A stretch of 64,000 nucleotides of DNA from Kappaphycus alvarezii (GCA_002205965.3 NADL03000602.1:1612001-1676000), one strand, 5' to 3'; positions 1 to 11,650 are shown, counted from the first letter of the stretch. Made by a program: numbers and translations. The notes: generated by a model from the sequence alone, not told the origin.

Positions 1-1624
1 GTTTCTTTGCGGGGGTGCAAGGAGGGTTGTTGATAGAGTGGCGGGACTGCGATGGGTGGTAAAGTGGTGTCGGCATGCGGTGAAAAGGCGTTTCGGTTGG
101 TAGTGATTTTGGTCCGCCGATGGGTTGTTGAATTACAGTGTGCGAGGTGGGGTACAGTACTGTACTGGTTTGGGGGTGAGCAGTACAATGCATTTTGTAC
201 ATCGCTGTTGGGATTGGATTTTTCTTTTCAATGGCTGTTGCTGTAATGGATGGAAACGTGTACTGGACGGTGCAATGGTAGGGTGAAAGTGCATTTTGAA
301 ACTTGTGTAATGAGTCTCCTGGGGAAATGACACTAGGCTACTTTTGGGATTGTAGTATTTCCCTCTCGTTTGAGAGACGATGCGGGTGGTGTTAAGGCAC
401 AAATGGTTGTTCTCTGTGCTTTCAACTATCGCATGTGCATCATGATGCTTTAAGAATGTTTAGTGCATCGGTGCCATAAGTAGAGACCAGTGAGTTGTTA
501 CAGTACTGTATTGTTACAGTACGTGGTGCATTGTAACAGAGCGAGGGGCACAACTACCAGGAGTTTCTGTGCAAGGAAAATAGTTTTTCGATAGTTTTTG
601 GGCAGTCATGCACAAATCTGGTAAATACCGGCTCTGGACAAGTTTTCACTACTATTGCCATATCAATCGATGAATTCCTGGAATGGACCGTACGGACCAA
701 TTTTGAATCGCCAAATGTTCGTTTTGTGTTGATTTTCGCCAAATTTGCCACAAGTCAAGTCGAATTCAAACCGTCAAAGCTGAATTAGGCAGTAGGCATC
801 ACTACAAAGTCCAGTCACTGGCCCGATATGTGTATCGAATCCGAGCCCCACTGCTGACAATAAACAGACCGTTTCTGCACTCGAGTACTGTATGATTGGT
901 AGTATGCATTGTCGTCTCGTCTTCTTTCGCCCCGTAATCGGTCCGATTTGTTGATGTGTTCAGCGCAAGTTGCAAAAACCATTCTAGAGGATGGCGAGGG
1001 TTACTTCGTCAATGGTCAAAAATGCCAAGCGCCACTGGTTTGAGGGTTTTGGGGGTCGCTTGCATTGACGGTAAACGGGTCCAGCGAAATATTTGAATAG
1101 TTTATACTTTGGACTCGATCAGCGCTCGATTCACGCGTGGCGTAGCTAGCAATGAGCACTTGCAGACTCTACCGAAAAATGCTTGCTGTTTAACTCAAAA
1201 ACTTGATTTTTCAAAAACATTTTGGCTTTTTCTGTTTAATTTTTGTTCTGACAATCCCGTTGAACATTACTCAACCTTTTTTTCTCTTTATTTTGAACGT
1301 CTCCTATTCCCTTTAAATCCTTGCCAAGCTATGCCCATTTGGTGCTCATAAACTACCCTACGGCCTTTTTGTGTACCGTACGCTCGTCCCAAACCATCTC
1401 TCCCCCATTCCGGGCTTTCCTTATCCCTCCCCGCTCTCTCTTCCTCAACTACCATTGCCCAATATTCCATCCGCTCGTAACCTCCACCGCTACATCTACA
1501 ACCCCCCCCTCCTCCGTTCATCCTTTCACACCCTTCATTCGCCTCATCAACGCAGCTCCTCCCGCTCCAGCCTCACAGCCTCTTTTACACCGACTTTTCA
1601 TTCTGCACCCCTCATTTTTCCATC
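1..1624. other. Intergenic region upstream of the tetraspan gene
   Basis: No convincing gene was found. Short frames on both strands are low-complexity or unsupported; a 65-residue minus-strand frame at 554-751 has no recognisable domain. The stretch holds a perfect 14-bp palindrome GTACAGTACTGTAC at 152-165 and related sequences at 498-522. The last 300 bases (about 1320-1624) are pyrimidine-rich and run straight into the ATG at 1625, as expected of a promoter and 5' leader. Confidence 0.5.
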
Positions 1625-2411
1625 ATGGCCCGACTCCTGACTCTGCTAGCTGCAACTCTTAGCTTCGCCTCCCTCGTCCTAGTCGCCATCTCTATGGCCA
1701 CCAACTTTTGGGTCCGCTTTGACAAACGTTCCCCCGATGACAACAACCCGCTCAATCCTCTCGTCACCAACGACAAATTCACCGGCCTCACCGTCCAATA
1801 TGACCTCGACCGTTTTGGCCTCTGGGTGGCTGCCATCTCGCACAGGTATGTTATTCATTCTCATCCCTTCTACCCATCACGCCCCTCTCCCCACTCTCCT
1901 CCACTTGCAAGTACTGATCCTTTCCAACGCGTTACCCATTGTGCAGAGTGTCCCACAACCCACATTATCGTGCGGGTACATCGGCGCCTCATGTTTCTCA
2001 AACATCTGTTGGGAGCGAAACAACGAGGATATCCAATGTCTGGACGAGCGAGTTAGACCCATCGACAACTGCGGCGCCTACCAGGCCACCCGTGCTATGA
2101 CCATCATTGGCACTCTCTTCCTTATCCTGGGTGCCTCATTCTAGTCGTTTCTGTTTGCATCACCTCCCGAGAGCTAAACACCACTGGTGCTGTATGTACG
2201 CTCATAGGCGGCCTCTTTCTCATGTAGGTTTGCCGTCTTTTTCGACACCGTATTCAACCCATTGAACGAAATTGCGGGCATTGCATGGTCCTTTGTTCTT
2301 TTAATCATCGCTTGGCCACTTGCAATTCTCGCGGGATTGCTCGGCATCACCACCAGTTTCACCGGCTCAAAGCAACAAGATGACCAGGGTGACTTTGAAG
2401 AATCGGATTGA
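1625..2411 (+). CDS. Claudin/PMP22-like tetraspan membrane protein
   Basis: The ATG at 1625 follows CATC and begins a first hydrophobic helix (about residues 3-25). An extracellular-type loop follows, with FGLW and then several cysteines (CGYIGASC, ICWERN), reminiscent of the W-GLW-C-C signature of claudin/PMP22/stargazin proteins. Three further hydrophobic segments follow (AMTIIGTLFLIL, VCTLIGGLFL with FAVFFDTVF, and WSFVLLIIAWPLAILAGLLG), then a short acidic cytoplasmic tail ending ESD at 2411. An intron at 1846-1948 (donor GTATGT, acceptor GCAGAG) restores phase. Two further single-base frame changes are needed near 2140 and 2225, probably sequence errors because helix patterning continues across both. 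Family assignment rests on topology and the GLW/cysteine pattern and is moderate; substrate or partner is unknown. Plasma membrane is the likely location by family. Confidence 0.6.
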
Positions 2412-3101
2412 TAATGTTCAACTACCCAGCAAAGCTACTTGTGAAATGAATACCTGCATTACAACCCTAGCTGTATCGTCGACCAACTTGCTTTGAATCT
2501 TTCTTTTCTGGTTCACAAGCAACTTCACAGCGCATGTCACCATCCCGTCCAGTCCATCTTTGTTTCTATACATTCGCAACATGGGCTGCTACCACTTGGT
2601 CGTTTATCAGCGTTAATCTATGTTTTTCGATGCATACAGGTTGTTTGCCGTTGTTCAACTGCCCTACCGTTGTGCTTTCTTCGTCAATCGAGGCTGCTGC
2701 TGTTGTATGTTGCCAATTCACTCTAACCCTAGACCAATCTGACACTAGCGGAGGTTGATCAATAAATCACTCTTCTTGCCACATGTGGGACCCCTCGGGA
2801 TGGCATATGGGTCACATAAGTTGTTCACTTTACTTGGCAATTCTGTCCACAATCATTTCCACCTCTAAAGTCGTTCCACTTTACTGTGTTCTACGTTTCA
2901 CCGTATCACTTATGCCTAAACTTACAAACTACTCGCTCCTGGAATCTCAAAGTCAGGGCCACAAATGAAGTAGTTTGTTACAGCCAGTGCTGCGGCAAGG
3001 GGTGTAACCACTTGGCCACGCAATGCGACTAAGACTCATGCTGCTTCCAGGTCGAGCAGCAAGCAATCAGATCTAGATGGGATAAGTGAAGGGAGACAAA
3101 C
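2412..3101. other. Intergenic region between tetraspan and PDI genes
   Basis: Nothing with coding support was found; frames of 60-77 residues show no domain. The two flanking genes converge here, so this interval should hold both 3' untranslated regions. The PDI stop codon at 3102-3104 is followed at once (minus strand) by GTGAGT, so a further 3' exon of that gene in this interval cannot be excluded. Confidence 0.4.
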
Positions 3102-4808
3102 TCACAGTTCATCGAAAGCACTTAGTACGTTAATTCGCCTGAGAAAGCTTCTCCTCTGAGTTGGTTTGAGACTCTGAGAGGTTTCCAGCACTTTTGAGAG
3201 ACGTTCCTTCTCCTTCTTGATATACTCAATTCCCTTCTCGGTGATCCTGTTGAAAACTTTGACGTAGTACTCAAAGTTACTTTGAGCGGTAGTATCTAAC
3301 TTGGCAACTTCTCCTGGCATGTGTCCAAGGCCTTCTTCCGTTCTTCATCCGACGCAGCGGATATGAAGGATTTCAGATGATCATCAATTCCCTTCACAAC
3401 TCTCCAGCGGGACAACACCTCCGTCAGCAGCAAATCAAGACCAGATTTTTCATTGATAAAGCTTACAAGATCATCAAGTTCTCGACCACCACTGTAATCC
3501 TCAAAGTCCTGGCCTCCCTGCGAGGAAAAACTTGAGTGCGGGAAGCCGCCAATTGCGTACTTCTCGGCAAAGAGGGTACGCGTCACAGTCAACGGATGCA
3601 ACCATAACGTTGGGCTCATCGGCGTACAAGTTTGCGAGTTTTTCCCAATCAGGTTTCATTTTCTTGCACTTTAGTTTCGAGAGCAATTGAAGATTGTATC
3701 ATCATTGAATATAGCGATTGTGAGGTGAAGAGTAAAAGAAAAACATGTTAGGCAATGTCCCCAGGGCCAGGCATTGGCAAAGGTAAACTGATATCGACGA
3801 TCATGGGTGGGAAAGAACGTTGGTGACAACATGGAATCAACGTACGTGTCCACACCTACGCAACGGTCCATTCCGTAGTATTTTGGGCATGATAAAAAGA
3901 GTTGATCGAGAGATGGACATGGGATGTACACCAAGTCAGAATCAAACAAGCGGACCGACGGTGAGCTGAAAGCTCAGAGGATGTATAATACAACTCAAGG
4001 CGCGGACGTACCAAGGTGCGAAAAAGCCAACAAAGACATGCTTTTGGCGTCCAATGCAACAGAAGTAAAGTCTGTGTCGGTAAGCAAAGTGACACTGGAT
4101 TGGGGGGCGGCCTTAAGGTGCTTGGAGAGGCCCGTCATAGAATTGACGTAATTGAGAAGGTCTTCGGCAGTTCTGGCCGACTTGACATCGATGGCGCTAT
4201 CGACATCGGTACCCTTTTGGACCCACTTGAGGGTTGGAAAGCCCTTGATATCAAAGCGCTTTGCTAGTGATTTGTGTTTATCGGCGTCGACTTGGGCAAT
4301 TATGACGTCGGAATGATGCTCGAAAGTACTCCCCAACTGCTCATACTCTGGTGCGAGGTTTTTACACTGTCGTTGATTCGCAGTTGCGGTGAAAGAATTG
4401 ATTCATGTTTTGTGAGGTGTAGCGTGATTTGGTTGAAAATCATAGTGGTAGGATGGATGGGCAGGGGAGGAGAGAGGAAAGAGAGAGGGAGTGGAGTGGA
4501 GGTGAACAAGACATGTTTGTCAGTTTGACAGATGCAGACAGAGGAGCAGGATTTTGATAGAGACTGTGAGAATAAGTCATCAGAGTAAAGGATGAGATGA
4601 ATTGGCGTAGTTGGCAAGGGTTGAGGAGATTTGACGCAAGACGTACATGTCCACACCAGGGTGCGTAAAATTCCAGCATGATAGAGGCCTTGGAAGAGTC
4701 GATGAGGCTGTCAAAGTCAGCCGGAGTTACATCCTTGTAATACAACGCCGCCGATAAAGACACAAGTGAAAGAAGCGCGATGAGGGGAATCTTTGGTGGG
4801 GTGGACAT
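3102..4808 (-). CDS. Protein disulfide isomerase with two thioredoxin domains and a C-terminal helical domain
   Basis: An ER thiol oxidoreductase that forms and shuffles disulfides in secretory proteins. The start at 4808 gives a signal peptide (hydrophobic core IALLSLVSLSAAL), then a first thioredoxin domain with APWCGHC and a second with APW-CGHC, followed by GGRELDDLVSFINEKSG and an ERp29-like helical C-terminal domain (about 3300-3105). This order matches the PDI-D/ERp38 group of plants, fungi and algae. Four exons are inferred: 4647-4808, 4012-4366, 3846-3855 and 3102-3668. Introns 4367-4646, 3856-4011 and 3669-3845 all begin GTACGT. The C-terminus reads FDEL, a possible variant ER-retrieval signal, unless GTGAGT overlapping the stop is a donor. 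At least four single-base frame breaks occur, one in a T run just before the second APW. It is divergent from the FKBP gene, about 1.1 kb away. Confidence 0.9.
3846..3855 (-). other. 10-nt micro-exon encoding most of the second PDI active site
   Basis: On the minus strand the ten bases GTGTGGACAC are preceded by TAG and followed by GTACGT. The previous exon ends ...CCTTG before GTACGT and the next begins TGCAAGAAA after an AG. Joining them gives Trp (split codon), Cys, Gly, His and then Cys, completing the WCGHC active site that is otherwise missing from the second thioredoxin domain. Phase is consistent on both sides. It is inferred from sequence only. Confidence 0.8.
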
Positions 4809-5948
4809 GTTTTGTTGACACCAGTTTGCTCTTGATTGAGATTCAGTGGATGTACGAGGCGGAACAAAAGGCGCAGATTTGTTGATGCGAACGTGTGATG
4901 GTTGGGTGGAGTAAGTTGGACCAAACTGGAAATGTACAACGGGTGACGCCAATGGAAAAGGGCGAACGGGAAGAGGCTCGGGGATATGGATCGCCTGGCA
5001 AACGATAGGCAGCCGTTTGCTATAGTGGAACGGTAGTTGCGAGGGTAACGAGTAGGAACGTTGATGTCGATGGTGGTAGTGAACGCGACCTGCTCTGTCG
5101 AATTCCAATCTACTGGCTGGTCGTTCGCAGCGCGGGTGCAGCCTTTTCTGTAGGGTTCACTTGTGACAGCCACTGTACAGTCCGGGTGGCAGTTGACAGC
5201 GATTGATAAATTTAGATCAACTTTGTTCTGTTGGAAAGTACAGTACAATGTACTTTGTAATCCTTGCTGTGAAGCTATTGTCCAGTGCGGTAGTTACAGT
5301 AAAGTTGCTTCTACTGTCTTCGCACATTTGCCATCCGTCGATTGGTGAGGGTGATTGAATGGACGCTCACGTTAATCTTGAATGTAAATTGAAAATTCCA
5401 AGCCTCCGCCTCAAGTTGCTCGACATACAGTAGGGTACGGTATAGTACGGTGGAGTACTGTACTGCGTTAAATTCCGGTCTTCACCGAGCGGATCAAAAC
5501 ATCTGTAAGCCTTTATCTATACAAAATTCATTACACAATACTGTAATGCATCGCACAGATGCCGTTGGTTGATTGTTGTAGTGTAGTGCTGTAGGTTCTG
5601 TAAGTATTTCCAATTAGTAAATTTGATCTGTGAAAGGAACGGTGGCGGCATTCCCGACAGCGTCGGTCGATAGGGCCGCCAGAGCGTTCTAAATGCCACT
5701 GGCCAAATTTATCAACGCCAATTGTGCATTGCACCCCGTATCGACGGTTTTCCTGGGCCCCATCGGAGTTTCGCTCGTTGACCTATTCTAGCTTCGGAAT
5801 CTCCTACTTAAGCCGTTCGACCCCCGCAGGATCCCAGTCAGGTCAATCGGGACACTGCCATCATTCCTCATCACATCGTTGCCAACCTAGCATCCCCAAA
5901 GTCTCTTTTTTTCTGTGTTGCAACTCCGCCACAAACCGCCGTCCTCAC
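4809..5948. other. Divergent promoter region between PDI (-) and FKBP (+)
   Basis: About 1.1 kb between two start codons facing away from each other, so both promoters must lie here. No ORF is convincing. It carries inverted GTAC motifs: an imperfect palindrome at 5236-5257 (AAAGTAC...GTACTTT) and a cluster GGTACGG/TAGTACGG/GAGTACTGTAC at about 5434-5465. The 200 bases before 5949 are pyrimidine-rich, like the leader of the tetraspan gene. Confidence 0.5.
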
Positions 5949-7000
5949 ATGGCATTTTATGCAACAGTTGTCAAGTCGGACCGCATTACCTGGATTAATG
6001 CCTCTCCAGAGCTCACTATTCACCTCACAAACGTACGTCCACCTCACCATCCCTTCCTCATTTCCCCGTCCTCTTCAACTCATACCCTATTTTCTCACAG
6101 ATTCCTTAAACTTACATTTCTGCATTTTGGTTTCCGCCACACCTCACATCAGGCTTGTCTCATGACTAGAGCGAGAAAGAAAAATGGTCGCATTGTCCTG
6201 CAGATATGCAACCCTACCGACGATTCCGAAACGCAATCTCTCAGCGTTGCCCTTGGCGTGTTGAAAGCATCAACAGTTGAAAACATTCAACTCGATGTCA
6301 CCGTCAACTCTCGCATGGGTCTCCATCTCGCAGGCCCCGATAGCGCAGGGGCCGTAGTCCATGTCGTCGGAAACGAATTTGAAATTCCGCAGCGCCTGAT
6401 CAAGTCAGTCACGATGAGGATGAACATGCCATCGAGATTTCCGCCAATTTGGCAGACGTTGCTCGAATGCTCGATAACAGTCAAGTCGTCCTTGAACAAA
6501 ATGCTGACCACGACCAGATCATGATGGACCAATCCGATGACATCCAACCTCACAATCCTGAGGGTGCCTCACCGTCGAACAAGCGCTCCGGTGCTGCTAG
6601 TGCATCCAGGACAGGAGGCCAAGGGGAATGGCAAGCTTGTAGTTAATCGCAACGGACGAGGGTTACCGATAATTACGCATCGAAGTGGCCTCAAGTTTCA
6701 GGATATTGTCATCGGCGCTGGCAAGCGCGTTCAACGTGGTCACAAGGTCGCCGTTTCCTATGTTTTGCGCTTGGAAAATGGCAAAATTGTAGACAAGGCC
6801 GATAGGAAACGACCATTCAAGTTTCGTCTAGGGACAGGAGAATGTGTCAAAGGTTTTGATATCGGTGTCACGGGTATGCGTGAGGGGGGGAGCGACATGT
6901 CATTGTACCGCCGGAGATGGGCTATGGCGACGCGCACACACCTGGTATTCCTAAGGGTTCAAAGTTATTCTTTGACATAACAGTCCTTAAAGCCTACTGA
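5949..7000 (+). CDS. Nuclear FKBP-type peptidyl-prolyl isomerase with N-terminal nucleoplasmin-like domain
   Basis: Catalyses cis-trans isomerisation of proline bonds; the family (yeast Fpr3/Fpr4, insect FKBP39, plant FKBP43/53) acts as nucleolar or chromatin histone chaperones. The ATG at 5949 opens a nucleoplasmin-like domain, interrupted by an intron at 6033-6152 (GTACGT...CATCAG), then an acidic stretch (HDEDEH, DQSDD; about 6400-6560), a basic linker, and a C-terminal FKBP domain from about 6680 with GLKFQDIVIGAG, VSYVLRLENGKIVD, FRLGTGECVKGFD, VPPEMGYGD and a final FFDITVL ending at 7000. Frame breaks lie near 6400, near 6620 (G4 run) and in the G7 run near 6885. The catalytic domain is otherwise complete and well conserved. 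Its 3' end converges on the NHL gene 330 bp away. Confidence 0.9.
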
Positions 7001-7329
7001 AAGACTGACTCCAGCCTCAGCGCCGTGTGTCTCGTTTCTGAGAAGAGTATGACATATACACTCAAAACTGTTCTGTGTTGGCGCGTGTGGTATCGTGCAA
7101 TATTTGTTAGCTTTATATCATTCCCGTGTTGTAGTGCGACTTAATCCGTGTCATAATCGGGGGGCGACCGCGCTGCTCATTTTCTCTGTTTGGAATGTCT
7201 CATCTCATCCAGCATTGGTCCACTCACGATTGAACAGAACTTGCGGTAAACATACAACCATACCATGCTCACTCTGGCAAAAGACTCTGGAATCCACCTT
7301 GCCCACGACACCGCCTGTCCAAATGTTTG
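7001..7329. other. Convergent 3' region of FKBP and NHL genes
   Basis: Both flanking genes end here. No ORF of interest was seen; both 3' untranslated regions and polyadenylation sites are expected. No clear hairpin or repeat was seen. Confidence 0.5.
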
Positions 7330-9740
7330 TTAGACCGTTGTCGTCTTGACCTTTCGAGGTACGATTTTGTGGCTTATTAGGCCTCGGTCGTCAGCCCCTG
7401 GCTGCAGCTGCAGCTGGAATATATCTGCCTCCGTCCGACAGACGTCGTCCTCTTCGGTGCAGTAGTACGTAACGGCCTCGATTTCAATCTGGTCTGCATT
7501 GCCGATTCGATCTGAGTATTCAGATAAGTCAACGTCAAATGAGCTCTCTTGCCCTTTAGTCTTTGTCTCTCCCTTTGATAAACAAACCACTTTGGACACT
7601 CCTTGCGCCCCATCCGGAGTGTCAGAGCTTCCCAGGTTTACCTGAAACCGGCTGATCGTACCGGGAGTGAAATGGGACTTGTCTGGCAATAGTATGGCAA
7701 AAGTTGCCCGACCAGTACGCCTAATCGGCCCACAAGGAATCCGCACAGCTCGTCTTCGGTTTGAAACCAACGCCTTGTCGGCCCCGTTCGCTGCCACATC
7801 CGGAAGGGTTGAAGCGATGTCCAAGGTGGAGACCTTTCGGGTGTTGGTGTCAATAACTCGCACTGCAAAATTGTTTGTGTCCGCAACGTAAAGCTTTGAT
7901 CCATCAGCAGACAAAGCAAGACCTCCCGGCTCCCAAAACATTGCATCTCTTGCTGAACCATCTTTCAATCCAGGTGATCCGCTCCCGCAGTACACCGTGG
8001 CCTCACCTGACTCGTCAATAACCTTGATGCGATGATTGTATGAGTCTGCCACATACAGCAGTTTCCTGTTTTCATCCACACACACTGCTAGTGGATGTTG
8101 AAATCTGGCTCGCGCTCCTTTGCCATCCTTGTCACCAAATGCAAACAAATTCTCGGCCAAGAGCCCATCGCCTCCTGCCAGCGTTCGCGTGGGGTGGGGG
8201 CCATTGTTTGTATCGATGGCTCTCACAGAGCTTGATTCACTGTCTGCCACAAACATCATGCCATCTCTCGCGAAACTTAGATGACTCGGTTGTGCCCAGG
8301 CAGCTAGTCGGCCAGTAGTGGAATTTTTTCAAGTTCGCGCCCGGTCCCGGAAAATACCTCCCAAGCTTCTGAGTATGCCTGACTTCCTCCCTGTGGTAGT
8401 TTCAAGCTCCACAACTGGTGAGTTCCGGCCATCGCAACATAGAGGGTACCATTCGCAACCTCTACATCCCACGGAGACGATAACGGCTGCTTTGTACCTA
8501 CCTTACCTCCAGAATAATCAAACCCTTGCTCCCCCGTCCCGCCGATTGTTTCAACGCTGCCTGATTTGACATTGATAGCTCGCACAGCATGATTTTCAGT
8601 ATCTGCGACAAAGAGTGTGCCATTCCATTCTACAATGCCCTGCGGGGTATGAAATCTCGCTTCGTTAGCCTGGCGCGAATCTTTAAACCCCTGTTCTCCG
8701 TCGCCAAACACTCGGACCACCTTGCCAGTATCCGAGTCCAGCTGCACGACACGGTTGTTGGCGGTATCTGATACGTACAAAACGCCTGGCGTTGCGCCCA
8801 CGGCCACTTTGCTAGGATACCTCAATTTTTCATCGTATCTGCGTAACGAGGCATTCCTAGCAGGTGGTTTCGGCAATGGGCGATGGTCTATTGATTCGGA
8901 ATAATAGTCCAATGCCGCCGAGATAACGAGATCAATATCCTCCTCCTGTCGCTCTCCGGACCAAACAGCGAGCAGGTTACCCTTAGGCCCTATCAATGCC
9001 AAAGTAGGCCATGAACTGACACCCAAAGCATTCCACAACTCCATGCGCTCGTCGTTGATAACCGGATGCCTAACGTCATATCGCTCCACAGCGGCGGCAA
9101 TATTCTTGGTGTCCCTCTCCGCCGAAAACTTGGCCGAGTGAACCCCGACGACTGTAACACCGCCACTGCCATCTCGCCATACTTGACCTCAAGCTCGCGC
9201 AATTTGGGCAATACATGCTGACAGTTGATACAACAGTAGGTAAAAAAATCCAACAAGACAATTTTACCACTGAGCTCCTTCCGCAACGAAAGCGGCCGAC
9301 TGTTAATCCAATCAGAAGCAGATGGAAGTCCGGACACTGAACCGGAGAACGGTTGTCAATCTTGGCGATATACTGCAATGCATTCTGAAACTGCTGGGGA
9401 TCATCAGCAGGCGCAGCGACGGCGGGTGCGGCGCGCAAGGGATTACGGGAGAGGCCTAAGACGGAAAGAAGTGCTTTTGGGGATAATAGTCGAAATGGTC
9501 GCGCAGCTTGAAGAGGAGAGTAGCGGTGGTAATTCCAAGGGCAGCATTGAGGAGTTGGAGTGCTTGACGGCGGTTATGGTACGGGGGTCGGAGGAGGACG
9601 GGGGGGGAGTTGGGAGTTGGGGTGGAGCGTGAGGGGGTGGAGGGGCTGGGAAGGGGAAGGTGGTGCGGTTTGGGCGGACATGCGGAGAGCGGGCGAGGTG
9701 GGCGGAGGGGGAGGGGTGCTGAGGGGAGGAAGGAGGCCAT
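7330..9740 (-). CDS. NHLRC2: Thioredoxin-like/NHL beta-propeller protein (NHLRC2/SOQ1 family)
   Basis: The order is an N-terminal Ser/Pro-rich, acid-poor leader (from 9740), a hydrophobic helix after NRRQ (LLNAALGITTATLLF), a thioredoxin-like domain with FTYCCINCQHVLPKL near 9220-9250 and HPVINDERMELWNALGV, then at least five NHL repeats (for example GVLYVSDTANNRVVQLD, GTLFVADTENHAVRAI, LLYVADSYNHRIKVID and LYVADTNNFAVRVID), and a beta-rich C-terminus ending KVKTTTV at 7330. CCINC is the redox motif typical of NHLRC2 and of the C-terminal part of plant SOQ1, which acts in the thylakoid lumen to suppress slow quenching. The leader plus helix suggests import into an organelle, possibly the plastid (inference). 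No intron is needed. Four frame changes (about 9450, 9310, 9090, 8305) split the frame. Exact function in this organism is unknown. Confidence 0.87.
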
Positions 9741-11650
9741 TTGCGGAGTTGGGAGGGGAATGTGGTATGGCGTTCGAGGGCAACTTGGTGGATGCAGGGG
9801 AAAGCGGGCTGATGTGGACGAGAGTGAGGATTGTTTTCTTTTGTGGTTTATTGGGGGGGATGCGTTGCAGAAATTACCGTAACCTGGTGCTGTGGTATGA
9901 ATGGTTGCAGGTTGCGATTAGAGGCTTTACTTGCAGGTAGTAACGAGAAAGGAGGTGTTGTACAATGCCGTATTCTGCTAATGAGGATATAAGGGTTTAT
10001 AATTACCGTAGAGGCAGATTGCATTACGCCACAAGATAAGCGCTCTTACAGCTGGTAATGAGCCACCTGGCAGTCCACCATTGGTGAATATCAAAACGGA
10101 TCAAGTCTCCAATATGCATCAATACCGTACAGCGACAAAATCGCATCATACAACTCAGGCCCGTGGGCTGCCTCCGCCTCCGCCTCCGCCTCCGCCGCCT
10201 CCGCCTCCGCCGCCACTGTTCATAGCCCACAAAGGCTCATTCCAAGGGTATTCAATAAAATGTTCGACCAATCAGCAACAGGGCCTCGAATAAAACCGTC
10301 ACTGACCGCTCCACCATGTTCCAAATCCCGCGCTAAACGTCATGCGCTGTCATCCGGCCCAGATCAGCACCTGGTGTCCACTTTGTCACGCCAACGCCGC
10401 TACCACCCCTCCCAGGACCGTCCCTTCCCCCACGCAGAGAATGCTCTTTGCCTTTGCTTTGCTTTCGCTCAAGCCGCACGTGTGTCGTACAGGGATGTCG
10501 TCCGGCTGGATCTGATTACCGTTTGCAGACCGTTTCCGTGGATAGGCCTTACGATGGCTGCACGCAGAGGTATACGCGCGGCTAGGTCTGGGCAGTTGGA
10601 CTGAACTGTGCTGTGCGACAGTGTATCAGCCCCTGGGCGTTGGCAACCAAATGCGGTGCACTGCGCGTGTGATACCTGTGAGAATAGCGCAGTGTGTTGT
10701 CTTTGCTTTTTGACTCTGCCGTATACTATACGGTATTTTGGGTGTTTGGATCAACGTTTTGCGTATATGTGTCGATACCGACCGTGCAATTCAAGGCAAT
10801 TGGTGCGGTGCTTTACTGTACTGTACTGTATTGTACTGTACAGTGCGGACACCTGTTATACTAATGCCATACAGTAAATACAGTACTGTAGGTAGGGGGT
10901 CGGTACAAAGATGCAAGATGAGAGAAATCCATATTGGATTTCAGTATACCCAATTGTGCAGAGACATTTGTCACACGTTTGTGGGTAGTGTTTGGCAAGC
11001 TGTACAGTATGTTCAGGGCTCGAACAGGTATCGTACAGTATCATGCAGCAAATGGCACATGAAAGCCAATAATAATTGCTTGCTCAAAGTGAATATTCTG
11101 TGCATTCCATATGCGCTGCAATATTAAATTTGTGATTCCCCCGAGTTTAGATTTTGGGTAGAATTTCAACAGTCAACAAAATTACTCAAAACCTTTTTCC
11201 ACCTGTTATGCTTCAAATATGGAAAGAAAAATCAAAACAGTAAAATACATAAGTTTCATCAAATGCCATTTGCCAGTGGAGGTGGCCGAGTTGTGATTTT
11301 TACCGCACAGGCACGTTTGATTTTTTTATTCCGCCACCACAGGAGAAACCCTGCAATTCATTCGACAGGTCACCATTTTGTTCAATCGAGGGTGCACTCA
11401 CAGCGCATCAAGCCATTAAATGATAGAGTCCTCTTTGACGATTCATACTCTACTACCACGTCGACGTAACGCCCTATCATAGCCCCATCCTTTCCCCTTT
11501 GTCATCCCTCTGATCCACACCGCCTCTTCATAAGCCTAATCCTCCCCCACACCATCAATCCCCCTCACCGTCCCCTACCCATCCTCAGCCTCCTGCTCCG
11601 CTCCCTCCCCACTCAAAACCACCATCCCACCACCAACTTACTAACCCACC
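9741..11650. other. Divergent intergenic region with microsatellite and GTAC palindromes
   Basis: 1.9 kb between the start codons of the NHL gene (-) and the carrier gene (+). No credible gene was seen; the GC-rich frames at 9560-9940 mirror the NHL leader. Landmarks are a CCGCCT/CCGCCG microsatellite (about 10169-10215), a run of CTGTA/TACAG repeats at 10813-10844, the palindrome TACAGTACTGTA at 10879-10890, and single TACAGTA copies near 11000 and 11033. The last 200 bases before 11651 are C-rich, like other gene leaders here. Confidence 0.5.
10169..10215. repeat. CCGCCT-type microsatellite
   Basis: About eight hexamer units of CCGCCT with some CCGCCG variants. It produces short artificial polyproline and polyarginine frames on the two strands. 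Confidence 0.9.

Noticed and set aside
9560..9940. Glycine/arginine-rich plus-strand frames of 90-126 residues
   Set aside because: They are low-complexity mirrors of the Ser/Pro-rich leader of the NHL gene on the minus strand.
10024..10293. Polyproline and polyarginine frames
   Set aside because: They are produced by the CCGCCT microsatellite; no flanking coding signal.
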